From contig JAFAGR010000038.1 in assembly GCA_023422565.1 (NCBI GenBank), positions 1 to 64,000 of the forward strand: a DNA stretch of 64,000 bases, written 5' to 3'. The DNA is from Bacteroidota bacterium. Lineage in GTDB: Bacteria > Bacteroidota > Bacteroidia > Chitinophagales > Chitinophagaceae. Below, one piece after another: positions 1 to 9,688 of the stretch; within the stretch, counting starts at the first letter, position 1; each line of letters starts with the position of its first letter. A program made the position numbers and the translations under genes. The notes under the pieces were generated by a model. The model worked only from the letters and a program-made list of their open reading frames with translations, did not search any database and was not told the DNA's origin.

Positions 1-1012
1 CATCGCACAATTCAGGCGCATTAGGATAAACGGTGTTGTCCGCATCATCGCAGTCATCATCATTGCTTACGTACCCTACGGGTTGCGTACAATTTATGGT
101 GGCAACGGTTGCATCGCCGAAGCCGTCATTGTCCGCATCCGCATACCAAGTAACGCCGCCATCTTCATCAACCTGTCCATCACAATCATTGTCTTTTCCA
201 TCACACAATTCAGGAGCGTTAGGATAAACGGTGTTGTCCGCATCATCACAATCATCATCATTGCTTACGTATCCTGCGGGTTGTGTACAATTTGTGGTGG
301 TAACGGTTGCATCACCGAATCCATCGCTGTCCGCATCCGCATACCATGTTACGCCGCCATCTTCATCAACCTGTCCATCACAATCATTGTCTTTTCCATC
401 ACATAGTTCAGGAGCGTTTGGATATACGGTGTTGTCCGCATCATTGCAGTCATCATCATTAGCTACATAGCCTGTGGGAATAGAACAACCTGTAGCGGTT
501 ACAGCGGCGTTTCCGAAACCATCGCTGTCTGCATCTTCATAGAAAGTCGCGGTGCCTGCGCCATCGTCTACGGTGCCATCACAATCATTGTCTTTACCAT
601 CGCACAATTCAGGAGCACCTGGATAAACAGAATCGTCGTTGTCGTCGCAATCCAGGTTGTTGGTAACATATCCTGCCGGCTGGTTGCAGGCAACCTGTGA
701 GGAAGCAATGTTGCCAAAACCGTCACCATCAAGGTCGCGATACCATGTTGCTCCACCACCTTCATCTATGGATCCATCGCAATCGTTATCGAGGCCATCG
801 CAGATCTCTGTAGCACCAGGGTAAACCGCATCATTGTTATCGTTGCAATCATCATCATTGGAAACAAACCCGACAGGCTGCGTACATGCAACAGTTGAAT
901 TGCCTGCATCACCGAATGTATCGCCATCTGTATCGGCATACCATGTAAGTCCCGAATTTTCATCGGTTGATCCATCGCAATCATTATCTAAACCATCGCA
1001 AAGTTCAGGAGC
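1..1012 (-). repeat. Tandem ~198-bp coding repeat (MopE units)
   Basis: The phrase encoding ELCDG recurs near positions 13, 212, 410, 611, 808 and 1007, a spacing of 197-201 bases (65-67 codons). Five full units are visible. The two units nearest the window edge (about 1-410) are almost identical at the DNA level, while units further in are diverged, which indicates recent duplication towards the 3' end of the gene. More units probably lie outside the window. Confidence 0.9.
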
Positions 1013-4000
1013 ATTTGGATAGATGGTATTGTTTGTGTCATTGCAATCGGTGTTATTATTGGCTCCGCATGGTTGTGGTGTTCCGGTTCCATAACCATCA
1101 TTATCGGAATCGGTATATAATATTTGGGTGTCGTCGCAATCAGAATTATCCACCACGTACCCGGCAGGGGGTGTGGGAGAACCAGAGTTGATGAAATCGT
1201 TAGGATCTCCAAATCCATCGTTGTCATCATCAGCATAATAAACAAAGCCACCCGTCATGAATGGGTTGGTGGCCATGTTGGTGGTGCCGAAGGTATAATA
1301 ACCAAAATCAGTTGCAGGTGCTGCGGCGGTGATGGTTCCTGAAGTTGTTCCGGTAAATCCGCCATTGCCTTTATCTTCCCATGAATTGCCATCCCACCAA
1401 CTCATATGCACGTTGGAAGGTTGAGAGATATAGGTAGCCATGCCGGGTGATGGATCGTTATATGCAAAAGTGAATGTGGGCGTGGAGGTGCCTGAAACTC
1501 TTTCTATTTGCCAGTATTCAGAGCCTGTGATGCGTTCAAATATGGCAGCCCTGTTGGCTGTGTCGAGTCCTGCCCCTGAAGGATCAGCCTGGAAGTACCG
1601 GGCAGAGAATCTGTGTGTAAGATTTGTAGGGGCGGTCATGCTAACCGGTGCATACAATGAGCCGGATCCGATAGGGAATATGAATGCACCATTTCCTTCT
1701 TTTATAACTGTACCGGTAACATGCGAACCAACATGGGCCTGATGACCTATGAAAGTAGGACCAAGTGTTAATGTTTCATTGTTTTCCGGAACGATCAATC
1801 CGTTCTCAAACATAATTTGACTTTCCACTCTGGCGTCATCCTTTAATGTTAAGGTGGGTGTACTCACTGAGATAATTTGGAACGACCCACCATTAGACGT
1901 CAACTGCTGGCCGGTGGGTGAAAAGAAACGTGCACGATAAATTTCTACGGGAGAGGAGCCTGATAAGGTCAGGTTTCCCGCATAATAATTAAACCCTCCA
2001 TGCCCGATTGAAAAATTTTCTGTTGTATTTCTGATATAATTAACCGAACCATAATAGATATTCCCTATACCGTCGTCAGAATCGAATAATCGTAATGGGG
2101 CATTCACTGAGTAGGTGGTATTTCCATGGATCCTGTTGCTCCTGATATAGGTTCCATAACTGGTGTTAACAAGGGTGGAAGAGGGAGAAACGTAGAAGTT
2201 GCCATAAAATTCATTGTTGTATGCTAAGCCATAATCGTTTCCCCCATAATCGACCAGGTTTATATCAGATCGAAGGGTATCATTTTTAAATTCGAATCCG
2301 CTGGTATTGGCAATGTTGAAAGCACCTCCTGCAGTATGATTGGTGGTATTGATCATACTGAAAGACGATAAAGAAGTGTTTAATACAGAAACATTAGCTG
2401 AACCCATTATCCGGGTAATGGCGGCAAAGTTTCCCAAACTGATATTTCCATTTCCTGGCGATTGCTGTGTAAGCGAAAAATTTCCACCTACATAACCGCC
2501 TGCACCAAATAAATTGGTAGGACCATCATTGTTTCTTACTGATACAAAATCACCATTTATTGTAATAGGAGATGCAGATGCCAGGGAAAGGCTGCCAACT
2601 GAATTCATGTTAATGGAAAGGTCGCCCCCGATGTTTACCGGGGCGCTTCCTGCGTCACCCATGTATAAATTGGTGCCGCTATTGATTGCGAAAACCGAAT
2701 TGCCGGTTATATGTGAGTTTCTCAAATAGGTATGATAAGAGGGATTTCTACTAACTGCATCTGAAAAGGAAAATGTGGGAGTTGTAAAATGATTATTATA
2801 AATGATGGCATAAGAACTTCCCTGAACACCCGAGATCTGTATAGCACTCACTTGCAAGGTGTCTTGGTCTAATGTCAATCCCCTGGTACCATTTAAAATA
2901 ATTGAACCGTCAGCTGATTGGTTGGTAACCCTCTGCATTTCGAAAGCGCCACCCACGGCATTGTTTACATTGATTGCCAGGTCTCCTCCAATATTCGTTT
3001 TGCCCGTAAGATTACCGATAAATGAATTTCCGGTTCCATTATGAGTGTAGCTGAAATTTCCAGCAACCTGTGCCGGATTATTAAACCCATAAAAATTACC
3101 TGATCCCGTTTTATTGATGGAAAGATCACCATTATAGAATGATGGGCTACTATGCGACAAGTATATTGTACCATTGGCCATACCTTGCACAGATACGTTT
3201 CCATTAAAAATATTTGCTGTTCCGGCTGCATCGGCTTCATTCAGCGATTTATCACTGTTCATGATATATGTAAAATTTCCATTGAAAACATTGGAACGGA
3301 TATACGAACCATAGGATGGATTCGCTGTAACGGAATCTGCGAGATGGGTATGCGCATTGATCTGACTGTTCTGTATGTACCCATAGGCTGTACCCCGGTA
3401 TCCATGAATTTTCAAGGAATCAACCCGGATGGTATCATTGCTTACGGTAAAGCCGTAAGAGTTATACACTTTGATGTATCCCCCCGGGGTTTGATTGATC
3501 ACTCTAGTCATTTCAAAAACATTGGGCAGGGCATTGTAATTCGCATCAATTGTTATAGTTCCCTGTATCTCCGATGAAGCTTCCGAAAGTCCCATTCTCA
3601 ATCCTCCATTTCCCACCGGGTGCTGAACAACAAGGTTCCCCGCAACAGATCCCCCGGTATTGAATAAATCGATCAGGCCGCCAACTGAACGGATCACCGA
3701 TAAATTGCCCATAAAGGTGGATGCGGTGCCCTGAGAAGACCAAAATGCGCCCGTGCTACCTACATTAAACGTAGCATCCCCTTCAAAAATGTTTCCGTCA
3801 GGGTTTCCTTCATAAAAAATCGCAGTTCCTGTAATATTAAATGTTACATCATCCTCAAACGTGCAGTCTCTTAAATAGGCAGCATAACTGGCTGAATTAA
3901 GATTCATGTTAATGATAATGGCACCACTTGTCGAGCGAATAGTTGCCCCCGTAAAATAGTTGTAATTGGAAGTGTTGGTTGTAATGGTAAGGGCGTGACC

Positions 4001-4240
4001 ATTAGTTTGCAGCGTTGAGCCTGCCTGCATGTCGATAGTATTGATCGTTACCGGTTGCGAGAGCGCAGGCGAAAAAGGAGTTCCGCCCGGAATGATTGCT
4101 CTGGTACCGGCAGTAGGTACTACACCGGTATTCCAGTTAAGCGGGTCATCCCAGTTAGAATTTTCGGATCCGTCCCAGGTTTGCGCCTGAACTACCGATA
4201 TACAAAGCGTCAATAACAAAAACAGTAAACCATTTTTCAT
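1..4240 (-). CDS. Large secreted surface protein with MopE-type metal-binding repeats (3' end outside window)
   Basis: About 1,413 residues are visible; the reading frame stays open to the window edge, so the C-terminus is missing. The start at 4240 gives a signal peptide, MKNGLLFLLLTLCISVVQA, followed by QTWDGSENSNWDDPLNW. Residues from about 20 to 800 are Gly/Asn/Ser/Thr-rich beta-strand-like sequence, probably a beta-helix, with no catalytic motif I recognise. Residues about 815-990 form a separate non-repetitive domain. From residue about 995 on, units with YADADxDGFGD and CDGKDNDCDG recur about every 66 residues, matching the putative metal-binding (MopE) repeat family. Family knowledge suggests Ca or other metal binding and an extracellular place; a type IX secretion sorting domain would be expected at the missing end, which is inference. 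It is divergent from the sensor kinase at 4424. Confidence 0.85.
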   Translation of the reverse strand, partial: MKNGLLFLLLTLCISVVQAQTWDGSENSNWDDPLNWNTGVVPTAGTRAIIPGGTPFSPALSQPVTINTIDMQAGSTLQTNGHALTITTNTSNYNYFTGATIRSTSGAIIINMNLNSASYAAYLRDCTFEDDVTFNITGTAIFYEGNPDGNIFEGDATFNVGSTGAFWSSQGTASTFMGNLSVIRSVGGLIDLFNTGGSVAGNLVVQHPVGNGGLRMGLSEASSEIQGTITIDANYNALPNVFEMTRVINQTPGGYIKVYNSYGFTVSNDTIRVDSLKIHGYRGTAYGYIQNSQINAHTHLADSVTANPSYGSYIRSNVFNGNFTYIMNSDKSLNEADAAGTANIFNGNVSVQGMANGTIYLSHSSPSFYNGDLSINKTGSGNFYGFNNPAQVAGNFSYTHNGTGNSFIGNLTGKTNIGGDLAINVNNAVGGAFEMQRVTNQSADGSIILNGTRGLTLDQDTLQVSAIQISGVQGSSYAIIYNNHFTTPTFSFSDAVSRNPSYHTYLRNSHITGNSVFAINSGTNLYMGDAGSAPVNIGGDLSINMNSVGSLSLASASPITINGDFVSVRNNDGPTNLFGAGGYVGGNFSLTQQSPGNGNISLGNFAAITRIMGSANVSVLNTSLSSFSMINTTNHTAGGAFNIANTSGFEFKNDTLRSDINLVDYGGNDYGLAYNNEFYGNFYVSPSSTLVNTSYGTYIRSNRIHGNTTYSVNAPLRLFDSDDGIGNIYYGSVNYIRNTTENFSIGHGGFNYYAGNLTLSGSSPVEIYRARFFSPTGQQLTSNGGSFQIISVSTPTLTLKDDARVESQIMFENGLIVPENNETLTLGPTFIGHQAHVGSHVTGTVIKEGNGAFIFPIGSGSLYAPVSMTAPTNLTHRFSARYFQADPSGAGLDTANRAAIFERITGSEYWQIERVSGTSTPTFTFAYNDPSPGMATYISQPSNVHMSWWDGNSWEDKGNGGFTGTTSGTITAAAPATDFGYYTFGTTNMATNPFMTGGFVYYADDDNDGFGDPNDFINSGSPTPPAGYVVDNSDCDDTQILYTDSDNDGYGTGTPQPCGANNNTDCNDTNNTIYPNAPELCDGLDNDCDGSTDENSGLTWYADTDGDTFGDAGNSTVACTQPVGFVSNDDDCNDNNDAVYPGATEICDGLDNDCDGSIDEGGGATWYRDLDGDGFGNIASSQVACNQPAGYVTNNLDCDDNDDSVYPGAPELCDGKDNDCDGTVDDGAGTATFYEDADSDGFGNAAVTATGCSIPTGYVANDDDCNDADNTVYPNAPELCDGKDNDCDGQVDEDGGVTWYADADSDGFGDATVTTTNCTQPAGYVSNDDDCDDADNTVYPNAPELCDGKDNDCDGQVDEDGGVTWYADADNDGFGDATVATINCTQPVGYVSNDDDCDDADNTVYPNAPELCD

Positions 4241-4351
4241 AATGAAAAGTTTGATGATGCAAAGAATTTATGATCTCCCTGTGGAATACTGTTGCGGGTG
4301 CACGTGTGGTAAGCGGAGCATCAAATAAAGTTTAATCTGAAAAGGCATGCA

Positions 4352-4369
4352 ATAATCCTTTTGGATTAT
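4352..4369. promoter_or_regulatory. 18-bp inverted repeat, likely response-regulator operator (copy 1)
   Basis: ATAATCC-TTTT-GGATTAT has perfect 7-bp arms and a 4-base spacer. It lies between the divergent surface-protein gene and the sensor kinase, 54 bases before the kinase ATG at 4424. The same arms and spacer length recur at 7420-7437 before the response regulator. The size suits a LuxR-type dimer; binding is inferred. Confidence 0.6.
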
Positions 4370-4423
4370 GCGTATCATCCTCATTTATTGTTTATTTTAA
4401 TGGTTCTGCGCCAACACCAGCTT

Positions 4424-7423
4424 ATGCGATTTTGGAAACATCATATCCTGCTATACCTATGCTTCACAACGTGTTTGTGGGCTTATTCGCAGGAAATGAG
4501 GAGGCAAAGTGTTTTCAGCTATAATGTAAATGACGGACTGCTTCAAAGCACGATAGCCGATATCGCCGTTGATGGAAATAACTTTTGCTGGATAAGCTTT
4601 CCTAACGGGCTTCAGCGGTTCAACGGGCAGGATTTTATTACCATCCCACCGCAACCGGGCTTACCGAAAGATCAATTCATAAAATTCTTTCGTTGTAAAA
4701 ATGGCAACATGCTGATGAGCCATACCATGGGTATCAGTTTATACAACCGGCAGAACAATCGTTTCAAACTCCTGCTTCCGGCGGCGCAAACGCTTACCCG
4801 GCCAAGCCTCATAATCGGGGAGTATAACGGTAAGGTGTATGCGCTATCTGAAAAAAGCAGGATCATTGAATTTGAAGAAGATGGATCTTCTGAAACCTGG
4901 CAGGGCGAATGGCCGGCCCGGGATTCCATTTCGGAGTTACATTCTTTCGCTGCTGATTTTCGCGGATCAGGCAAGGCCGTTTTTATCAATAGCCACAAAA
5001 CGCTTTGTTATGTTGATCTTGCCAGGCGTACCGTTGCAGCACATCAACTTCCTGCCCAGGTTAGTCCATACCTGCTTGAAATGATCTCGCCTGATGAGGC
5101 GGTGATTCGTTTCACGGATTCAACTCACCAACTGCACGTTTATAATTTCTCCGAAAAAACGCTGAAGCCGTATTTTTCAAAGCCGATGACAAATGGTTTT
5201 TTACAGCGTAGTTGCATGTACTATCATAACGACCGCGTATTGGTGGGAGGTGGCCATGATGTTGCGGAGGTTGATCATGAAGGCCGGAGGCTGCACCACA
5301 TAAAGGTGAACTTTCAAAACGGGTCAGTGGGCGGCAGATCGGGTATAGGCAGGATGTGCATGGATAATTTCGGAAACATTTACGTAGCCACTATCTTTAG
5401 CGGTATTCGAAAGATCATGTCGCGAAGCCTGCCAATAAAATACTTTGGCGTGGCAAAAGAGAATTCCAATTTCGTTTTGTCCCTTCTTCCGGATAAAAAA
5501 CAAAACCGTGTTTTGGTAGGTACGAATCAGAGCGGATTATATGTGTACGATACCCTGCAGAATCTCATAAAACATTTTCCCAATTTCCCGGGAACAGATA
5601 CGCCTTTTTCGGTTAACGGTATTATTAAAACTCCGGCAAATGACTATCTGCTTATTCCCGCCTCCGGTGCAAAGGCTTTTTTGATTAGCAGTGACCTGAA
5701 CAATTTCCGCCAGTTGCCGGTAAAGCCTGACCCTTCAGCTAAGTATCCCGGCTTTTCTTTTTTCGGCAAGCCGCTTTATCAGGACGACGACTTCGTAATG
5801 ATGCAAACGCAGGGAAATGTTTATTCTATGAATTACGAAAACCTTGTGATGAAGGAGCACGTAGTGAGCAACAACTACATAATGAGTGGACTTTATTATA
5901 AGGGCAATTTTATTTATCATGATAATGATGAATTGTTCTTTTTGGATCCTTCAACGTGGAAAACGGTAAAGCGCGTTCCGCTGCCAAACACCGGATATGT
6001 TAGGTGTTATACAACCGACAGTACAGGTAAAATATACGCAGGAACCAACAAGGGAATTTTTATTATGGATGCCGAAGGGCGGGTGATAAAACACATGAAT
6101 AAAGAACATGGGCTTCCTGATGAATGTATTTATGCGATGGTAATTGATCATTCCGGTTATTTATGGTGCAGCTCAAATAAGGGCATCTTCCGCGTGAATG
6201 GCGACGGAACTTTTTTTCAGTTGAAGAAGGAAGACGGATTACAGGAAAATGAATTCAACACCAATGTGGCTGCCAGGGCTGAGGACGGTGAACTTTTTTT
6301 CGGCGGTGTAAACGGAATTTCATCCTTTTATCCTTCAGATGTAATAAGGCCGCCCGGCTTGCCGCAATTAATGATAAACGACATTCAGGTCAGTCATAAT
6401 GAGAAATTTCAGGATACAGCGGCGTGGCAGATCGATGAAATAAGAATGGCGCACGATGAGAATTATATAGCTATCAGCTTTATGGCGAAGGGCCCTGACA
6501 ATCCTGACCAATATATTTACCAGTACCGCATGCTCGGCTTCGATGAGGAATGGGTGGTGCATGAAGGGCGGCGGACGGTTCGTTATTTTTTGCCGCCGGG
6601 AAAATATACTTTCCAACTTTTTGCTTCACACAATTATGTGCCCGCGCCTTTTCCGTTGAAAGAGATCCGCATTACCGTGCATCCTCCGTTTTGGAAAACA
6701 TGGTGGTTTATCGCAATAACAACGGGCCTTTTGCTTACATCAATAATTTGGGCGATCAATAGATACAATAAAACTCGTTATCAGAAGCAGTTGCAGGAAC
6801 TGGAACACCGTCACTCGCTTCAGTTACAACGCGAAGCAATATCGCGTGACCTGCATGATAATATCGGCGCCTATGCAAACGCGGTGCTTTATAATGCCGG
6901 CCTGCTCGAGGATGAAAATGACGAACAGGTTCGCAAAACACTCATGCAGTCTCTTCAACACGCGTCGAAAGATATGTTGTTGTCACTGCGCGAAACCATC
7001 TGGGCATTTAAGAAAACGAATTACACTTATCAGGAGTGCTGGGTTCGTATCAGCAACTTCATTCAGCCGCTGAGCGGCTATTATCCGAAAATACATTTCG
7101 TATTGAATGCAAATATTCCGGAAGGAACGCTCAATCATCAGAAAGCGTTTGCTATTGTAAGAATCGTACAGGAAGCGGTAAATAATGCCATTAAGCACGC
7201 ACGCGCCGGAAAAATTGAGGTAAGCAGCAGCGTGCAAAAAGATCATTGGGCTATTGAGGTAAAAGACAATGGCCGTGGTTTCAATTATAATGAGGCGAAG
7301 GTCAATGCTACGGGAGACGGGTTGAAGAATATGGAAAAAAGAGCTGAGCGCGCCGGGATTTTGTTCAACATTCAGTCAGGGGAAGGCCAGGGCACCCGTG
7401 TGGAGATCATTTCACCTGTATAA
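4424..7423 (+). CDS. Two-component sensor histidine kinase, beta-propeller/Y_Y_Y type
   Basis: Membrane sensor kinase of the NarL/DesK-type (HisKA_3) class, 999 residues from the ATG at 4424. That start puts a signal peptide (MRFWKHHILLYLCFTTCLWA) at the N-terminus; the frame is open further upstream from a TTG at 4361, but that overlaps the inverted repeat at 4352. The periplasmic part has regulator-propeller repeats (for example LWCSSNKGIFRVNGDG) and a Y_Y_Y domain ending near LPPGKYTFQLFASHN. One membrane helix (WWFIAITTGLLLTSIIWAI) follows. The dimerisation motif RDLHDNIGA holds the phosphorylated His at about residue 811, and the ATPase shows NNAIKHA and DNGRGF. The response regulator follows after 57 bases. 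The ligand is unknown; propellers of this kind often sense extracellular saccharides in this phylum. Confidence 0.9.
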   Translation: MRFWKHHILLYLCFTTCLWAYSQEMRRQSVFSYNVNDGLLQSTIADIAVDGNNFCWISFPNGLQRFNGQDFITIPPQPGLPKDQFIKFFRCKNGNMLMSHTMGISLYNRQNNRFKLLLPAAQTLTRPSLIIGEYNGKVYALSEKSRIIEFEEDGSSETWQGEWPARDSISELHSFAADFRGSGKAVFINSHKTLCYVDLARRTVAAHQLPAQVSPYLLEMISPDEAVIRFTDSTHQLHVYNFSEKTLKPYFSKPMTNGFLQRSCMYYHNDRVLVGGGHDVAEVDHEGRRLHHIKVNFQNGSVGGRSGIGRMCMDNFGNIYVATIFSGIRKIMSRSLPIKYFGVAKENSNFVLSLLPDKKQNRVLVGTNQSGLYVYDTLQNLIKHFPNFPGTDTPFSVNGIIKTPANDYLLIPASGAKAFLISSDLNNFRQLPVKPDPSAKYPGFSFFGKPLYQDDDFVMMQTQGNVYSMNYENLVMKEHVVSNNYIMSGLYYKGNFIYHDNDELFFLDPSTWKTVKRVPLPNTGYVRCYTTDSTGKIYAGTNKGIFIMDAEGRVIKHMNKEHGLPDECIYAMVIDHSGYLWCSSNKGIFRVNGDGTFFQLKKEDGLQENEFNTNVAARAEDGELFFGGVNGISSFYPSDVIRPPGLPQLMINDIQVSHNEKFQDTAAWQIDEIRMAHDENYIAISFMAKGPDNPDQYIYQYRMLGFDEEWVVHEGRRTVRYFLPPGKYTFQLFASHNYVPAPFPLKEIRITVHPPFWKTWWFIAITTGLLLTSIIWAINRYNKTRYQKQLQELEHRHSLQLQREAISRDLHDNIGAYANAVLYNAGLLEDENDEQVRKTLMQSLQHASKDMLLSLRETIWAFKKTNYTYQECWVRISNFIQPLSGYYPKIHFVLNANIPEGTLNHQKAFAIVRIVQEAVNNAIKHARAGKIEVSSSVQKDHWAIEVKDNGRGFNYNEAKVNATGDGLKNMEKRAERAGILFNIQSGEGQGTRVEIISPV

Positions 7424-7437
7424 TCCAATCGGATTAT
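7420..7437. promoter_or_regulatory. 18-bp inverted repeat, likely response-regulator operator (copy 2)
   Basis: ATAATCC-AATC-GGATTAT has the same 7-bp arms as 4352-4369 with a different 4-base spacer. It overlaps the kinase stop codon and ends 43 bases before the response-regulator ATG. Conservation of the arms but not the spacer is what a dimeric regulator site would show. Confidence 0.6.
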
Positions 7438-7480
7438 TTTCGGGTAACGAACTTTGCCGTAAATTTTCCCTTCGCCATTT

Positions 7481-8164
7481 ATGAAGATAAGGATCGCTAT
7501 AATAGATGATAAAGCCAGCAACCGGAATATTCTTGCTGATAAGCTTTCGCGCAATCCCGATTTTGATGTGGTGCTTATGGCCGCTAACGGAAAGGAATTC
7601 CTTGAAAAAATGAATCGCCTTGGTAATGATCTTCTTCCTGAAGTAGCCCTGATGGATCTTGAGATGCCTGAAATGGATGGTGTTGATGCCATAGCGATGG
7701 GTTCCGCGTTTTATCCATCCGTCAAGTTTGTAGTGCTCACCATTTTTGATGATGAAGACAAGATATTCCGCGCCATCAAGGCCGGTGCCTATGGATATCT
7801 TTTAAAAGATGAAAGTGGTGAGAACATCACGCAAATGCTAACTCATATGTATGAGAATGGTGCAGGGCCGATATCGCCCGGCATCGCGCATAAAATTCTC
7901 CAGCTTGTTCAAAATAATTCAGTGCAGCTTGCCAAGCCGGGTACAACATCTTCCCGGCCAACCAATTCTTTTTTTAATTTGACTGACCGGGAGGCTGAAA
8001 TTTTGCAACTCCTCGTAAACGGGTTGCTTTACAAAGAAATTGGCGCAAGGCTTGGAATCAGCGCTAATACGGCTAAGAAGCATGTGATGAATATATACCA
8101 AAAACTACATGTGAATTCGCGCGCACAGGCGATGCACCTTGCCTTTGAAAAAGGTTTGCTTTAA
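7481..8164 (+). CDS. LuxR/NarL-family response regulator
   Basis: DNA-binding response regulator, 227 residues, the natural partner of the upstream kinase. The receiver domain shows the acidic pair DD at residues 9-10, the phosphoacceptor Asp at 59 in [11 protein letters not shown], and the conserved Lys in YLLKDES. A Ser/Asn-rich linker leads to a C-terminal LuxR helix-turn-helix ([15 protein letters not shown], then [15 protein letters not shown]). The 18-bp inverted repeat just upstream suggests autoregulation and possibly control of the kinase and the divergent surface protein. The motif AACTTTG at about 7450-7456 resembles a -7 element. Confidence 0.92.
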   Translation: MKIRIAIIDDKASNRNILADKLSRNPDFDVVLMAANGKEFLEKMNRLGNDLLPEVALMDLEMPEMDGVDAIAMGSAFYPSVKFVVLTIFDDEDKIFRAIKAGAYGYLLKDESGENITQMLTHMYENGAGPISPGIAHKILQLVQNNSVQLAKPGTTSSRPTNSFFNLTDREAEILQLLVNGLLYKEIGARLGISANTAKKHVMNIYQKLHVNSRAQAMHLAFEKGLL

Positions 8165-8211
8165 GCATAAAAAGGTTTTTTCAAAATCATATCTTCGCAA
8201 AAATTCTCTCA

Positions 8212-8922
8212 ATGCTTCCTAAGTACAAGCGCGTTCTTCTCAAATTATCCGGTGAATCTTTAATGGGCAATAAAAGTTTCGGGCTTGATCCGGAAGTGAT
8301 AGCGCAATATGCGCAGGACATCCGGCAGCTTACCACCATGGGTGTTCAGGTGGCCATAGTGATCGGAGGTGGAAATATTTATCGCGGCATGGATGAATCA
8401 GAAACCGGCATTGAGCGCGCACAGGGAGATTATATGGGCATGCTTGCCACGGTGATCAACGGCATGGCCTTGCAAAGCGGGTTGGAAAAAGCGGGCGTGT
8501 ACACGCGTTTGCAAAGCGCGATCAAAATGGAACAGATCGCGGAACCTTATATCCGCCGGCGTGCTATGCGCCATCTTGAAAAAGGGCGTGTGGTAATATT
8601 TGGTGCAGGTACCGGAAACCCATACTTCACCACAGATACAGCCGGTTCACTTCGCGCTATTGAAATTAAGGCCGATGTAATTTTAAAGGGAACAAGGGTG
8701 GATGGAATTTACACGGCCGATCCTGAAAAAGATCCCACAGCTACGCGCTATACAACTATCACATTTGCGGAATGTATTTCAAAAAATCTCCGCGTTATGG
8801 ACATGACGGCCTTCACGCTTTGCATGGAGAACAATCTTCCTATTGTTGTATTTGATATGAACAAACCCGGCAACCTGCTAAGCGTGGTAACCGGTGAAAA
8901 GGTTGGAACGCTCGTGAGCTGA
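8212..8922 (+). CDS. pyrH: UMP kinase
   Basis: Cytoplasmic kinase converting UMP to UDP with ATP, an essential step of pyrimidine nucleotide synthesis; 236 residues, the usual length for bacterial PyrH. The amino-acid-kinase fold shows [11 protein letters not shown] at the N-terminus, GGGNIYRG, and [12 protein letters not shown] in the nucleotide/UMP region. The start codon follows a TATCTTCG element (8190-8197) by 14 bases, so the gene probably has its own promoter rather than depending on the two-component genes 47 bases upstream. A tandem heptad array begins directly after its stop codon. Confidence 0.95.
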   Translation: MLPKYKRVLLKLSGESLMGNKSFGLDPEVIAQYAQDIRQLTTMGVQVAIVIGGGNIYRGMDESETGIERAQGDYMGMLATVINGMALQSGLEKAGVYTRLQSAIKMEQIAEPYIRRRAMRHLEKGRVVIFGAGTGNPYFTTDTAGSLRAIEIKADVILKGTRVDGIYTADPEKDPTATRYTTITFAECISKNLRVMDMTAFTLCMENNLPIVVFDMNKPGNLLSVVTGEKVGTLVS

Positions 8923-8954
8923 TTTACGATGTACGATTTACGATGTACGATTTA
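8923..8954. repeat. Heptad array, NNTACGA family
   Basis: Starting at the base after the pyrH stop codon, four consecutive 7-mers of form TTTACGA or TGTACGA alternate, then decay. The same heptad word occurs at 10148-10175 and, on the other strand, at 10328-10362. Confidence 0.8.
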
Positions 8955-8977
8955 ATTGGGAGGCTTCCCATAGCTAG

Positions 8978-9039
8978 CGCCTTTGCTTCCTTTGCAACTT
9001 TGCGTGAAACTCACAACCCAAAACCCACCACTCAGAACT
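8978..9039. repeat. Inverted relative of the 29.4-kb CACGCAAAG repeat plus a CANNACY heptad array
   Basis: Bases 8978-9010 read on the minus strand begin GTTTCACGCAAAG and continue with CAAAGGAAGCAAAG, the same phrase as in the 88-bp repeat at 29375-29575. Bases 9012-9039 follow as four 7-mers of form CANNAC(C/T). Read on the minus strand they include GGGTTGTGAG, also present at 19359-19368. Confidence 0.6.
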
Positions 9040-9100
9040 CAGGCCCGGTGCATCTGAATAAAAATATCTTCCTTTCTTCGAAATCCACCGTAATAAAATT

Positions 9101-9108
9101 TACATTTG
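9101..9108 (+). promoter_or_regulatory. -7 element TACATTTG of the coiled-coil gene
   Basis: Matches the Bacteroidota housekeeping -7 consensus TAnnTTTG, 18 bases before the ATG at 9127. It supports that ATG over the longer TTG-initiated frame starting at 9106, because the TTG lies inside the element. Confidence 0.5.
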
Positions 9109-9126
9109 GTCACCAAACCAACTGCC

Positions 9127-9645
9127 ATGCTAACGGCTGACCAGGTGAGAAAGCTCATCAGCGATAATGAATTGTTGCAAGTTCAACTTGCAGATGTAAA
9201 TGAAGTGCTTGCTATTCGCGAAGAGGAGCTTGAGCTGTTGCGCGCGAGGTCTGGCAAAATGGTGGAATTGCAGAGCACGCTGGATAATAATCTCGAAGAG
9301 TTTAGCTACATGCAACACGTGATCGGTAAGCACCAGGTAAATGCCGAGAAAGCCAGCCGCCGTGAAGCCGAAATGGAGAAGGAACTACTTGAAGGAATAA
9401 GAATGGAGAAGGAATATTATTTCATTCGTGATAAATACAACAGTACCAGCACAGCTTTGCTGGATGTTAACCAACAACTCAGCGAAATACCTTTAATGAA
9501 CCGTGACCTGGAGACCGCAAACCGTAAGATAGCGGAACTTGAAAGCAGGTTAGATATTTTGCAGGAAGAAAAGGAATTGTTGCAGTACGAGGTAAGTAAG
9601 CTGAAAAAACAAAACGAGGTTTTGAAAAGCGGTTTGGGTAATTGA
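9127..9645 (+). CDS. Coiled-coil protein, function unknown
   Basis: 172 residues, soluble, almost wholly alpha-helical and rich in Glu, Lys, Leu and Gln with heptad spacing of hydrophobics, for example ELEILR-like EEELELLRARSGKMVELQ and AELESRLDILQEEKELLQ. No signal peptide, membrane helix or catalytic motif is visible. I do not recognise a named family with confidence; such short coiled-coil proteins are common in this phylum. The start at 9127 is chosen because a -7 element ends 18 bases upstream. It is followed after 43 bases by a small membrane protein on the same strand; a shared transcript is possible. Confidence 0.75.
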   Translation: MLTADQVRKLISDNELLQVQLADVNEVLAIREEELELLRARSGKMVELQSTLDNNLEEFSYMQHVIGKHQVNAEKASRREAEMEKELLEGIRMEKEYYFIRDKYNSTSTALLDVNQQLSEIPLMNRDLETANRKIAELESRLDILQEEKELLQYEVSKLKKQNEVLKSGLGN

Positions 9646-9688
9646 AGGGCACCTGAAAATTAATTTTTCACCCCAAAACTCAAATACC

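Noticed and set aside
1..1012. Regular ~198-bp periodicity looking like a CRISPR or satellite array.
   Set aside because: The period equals a whole number of codons, the sequence is in frame with the signal-peptide start at 4240, and the repeats translate to DxDxDG units, so it is coding.
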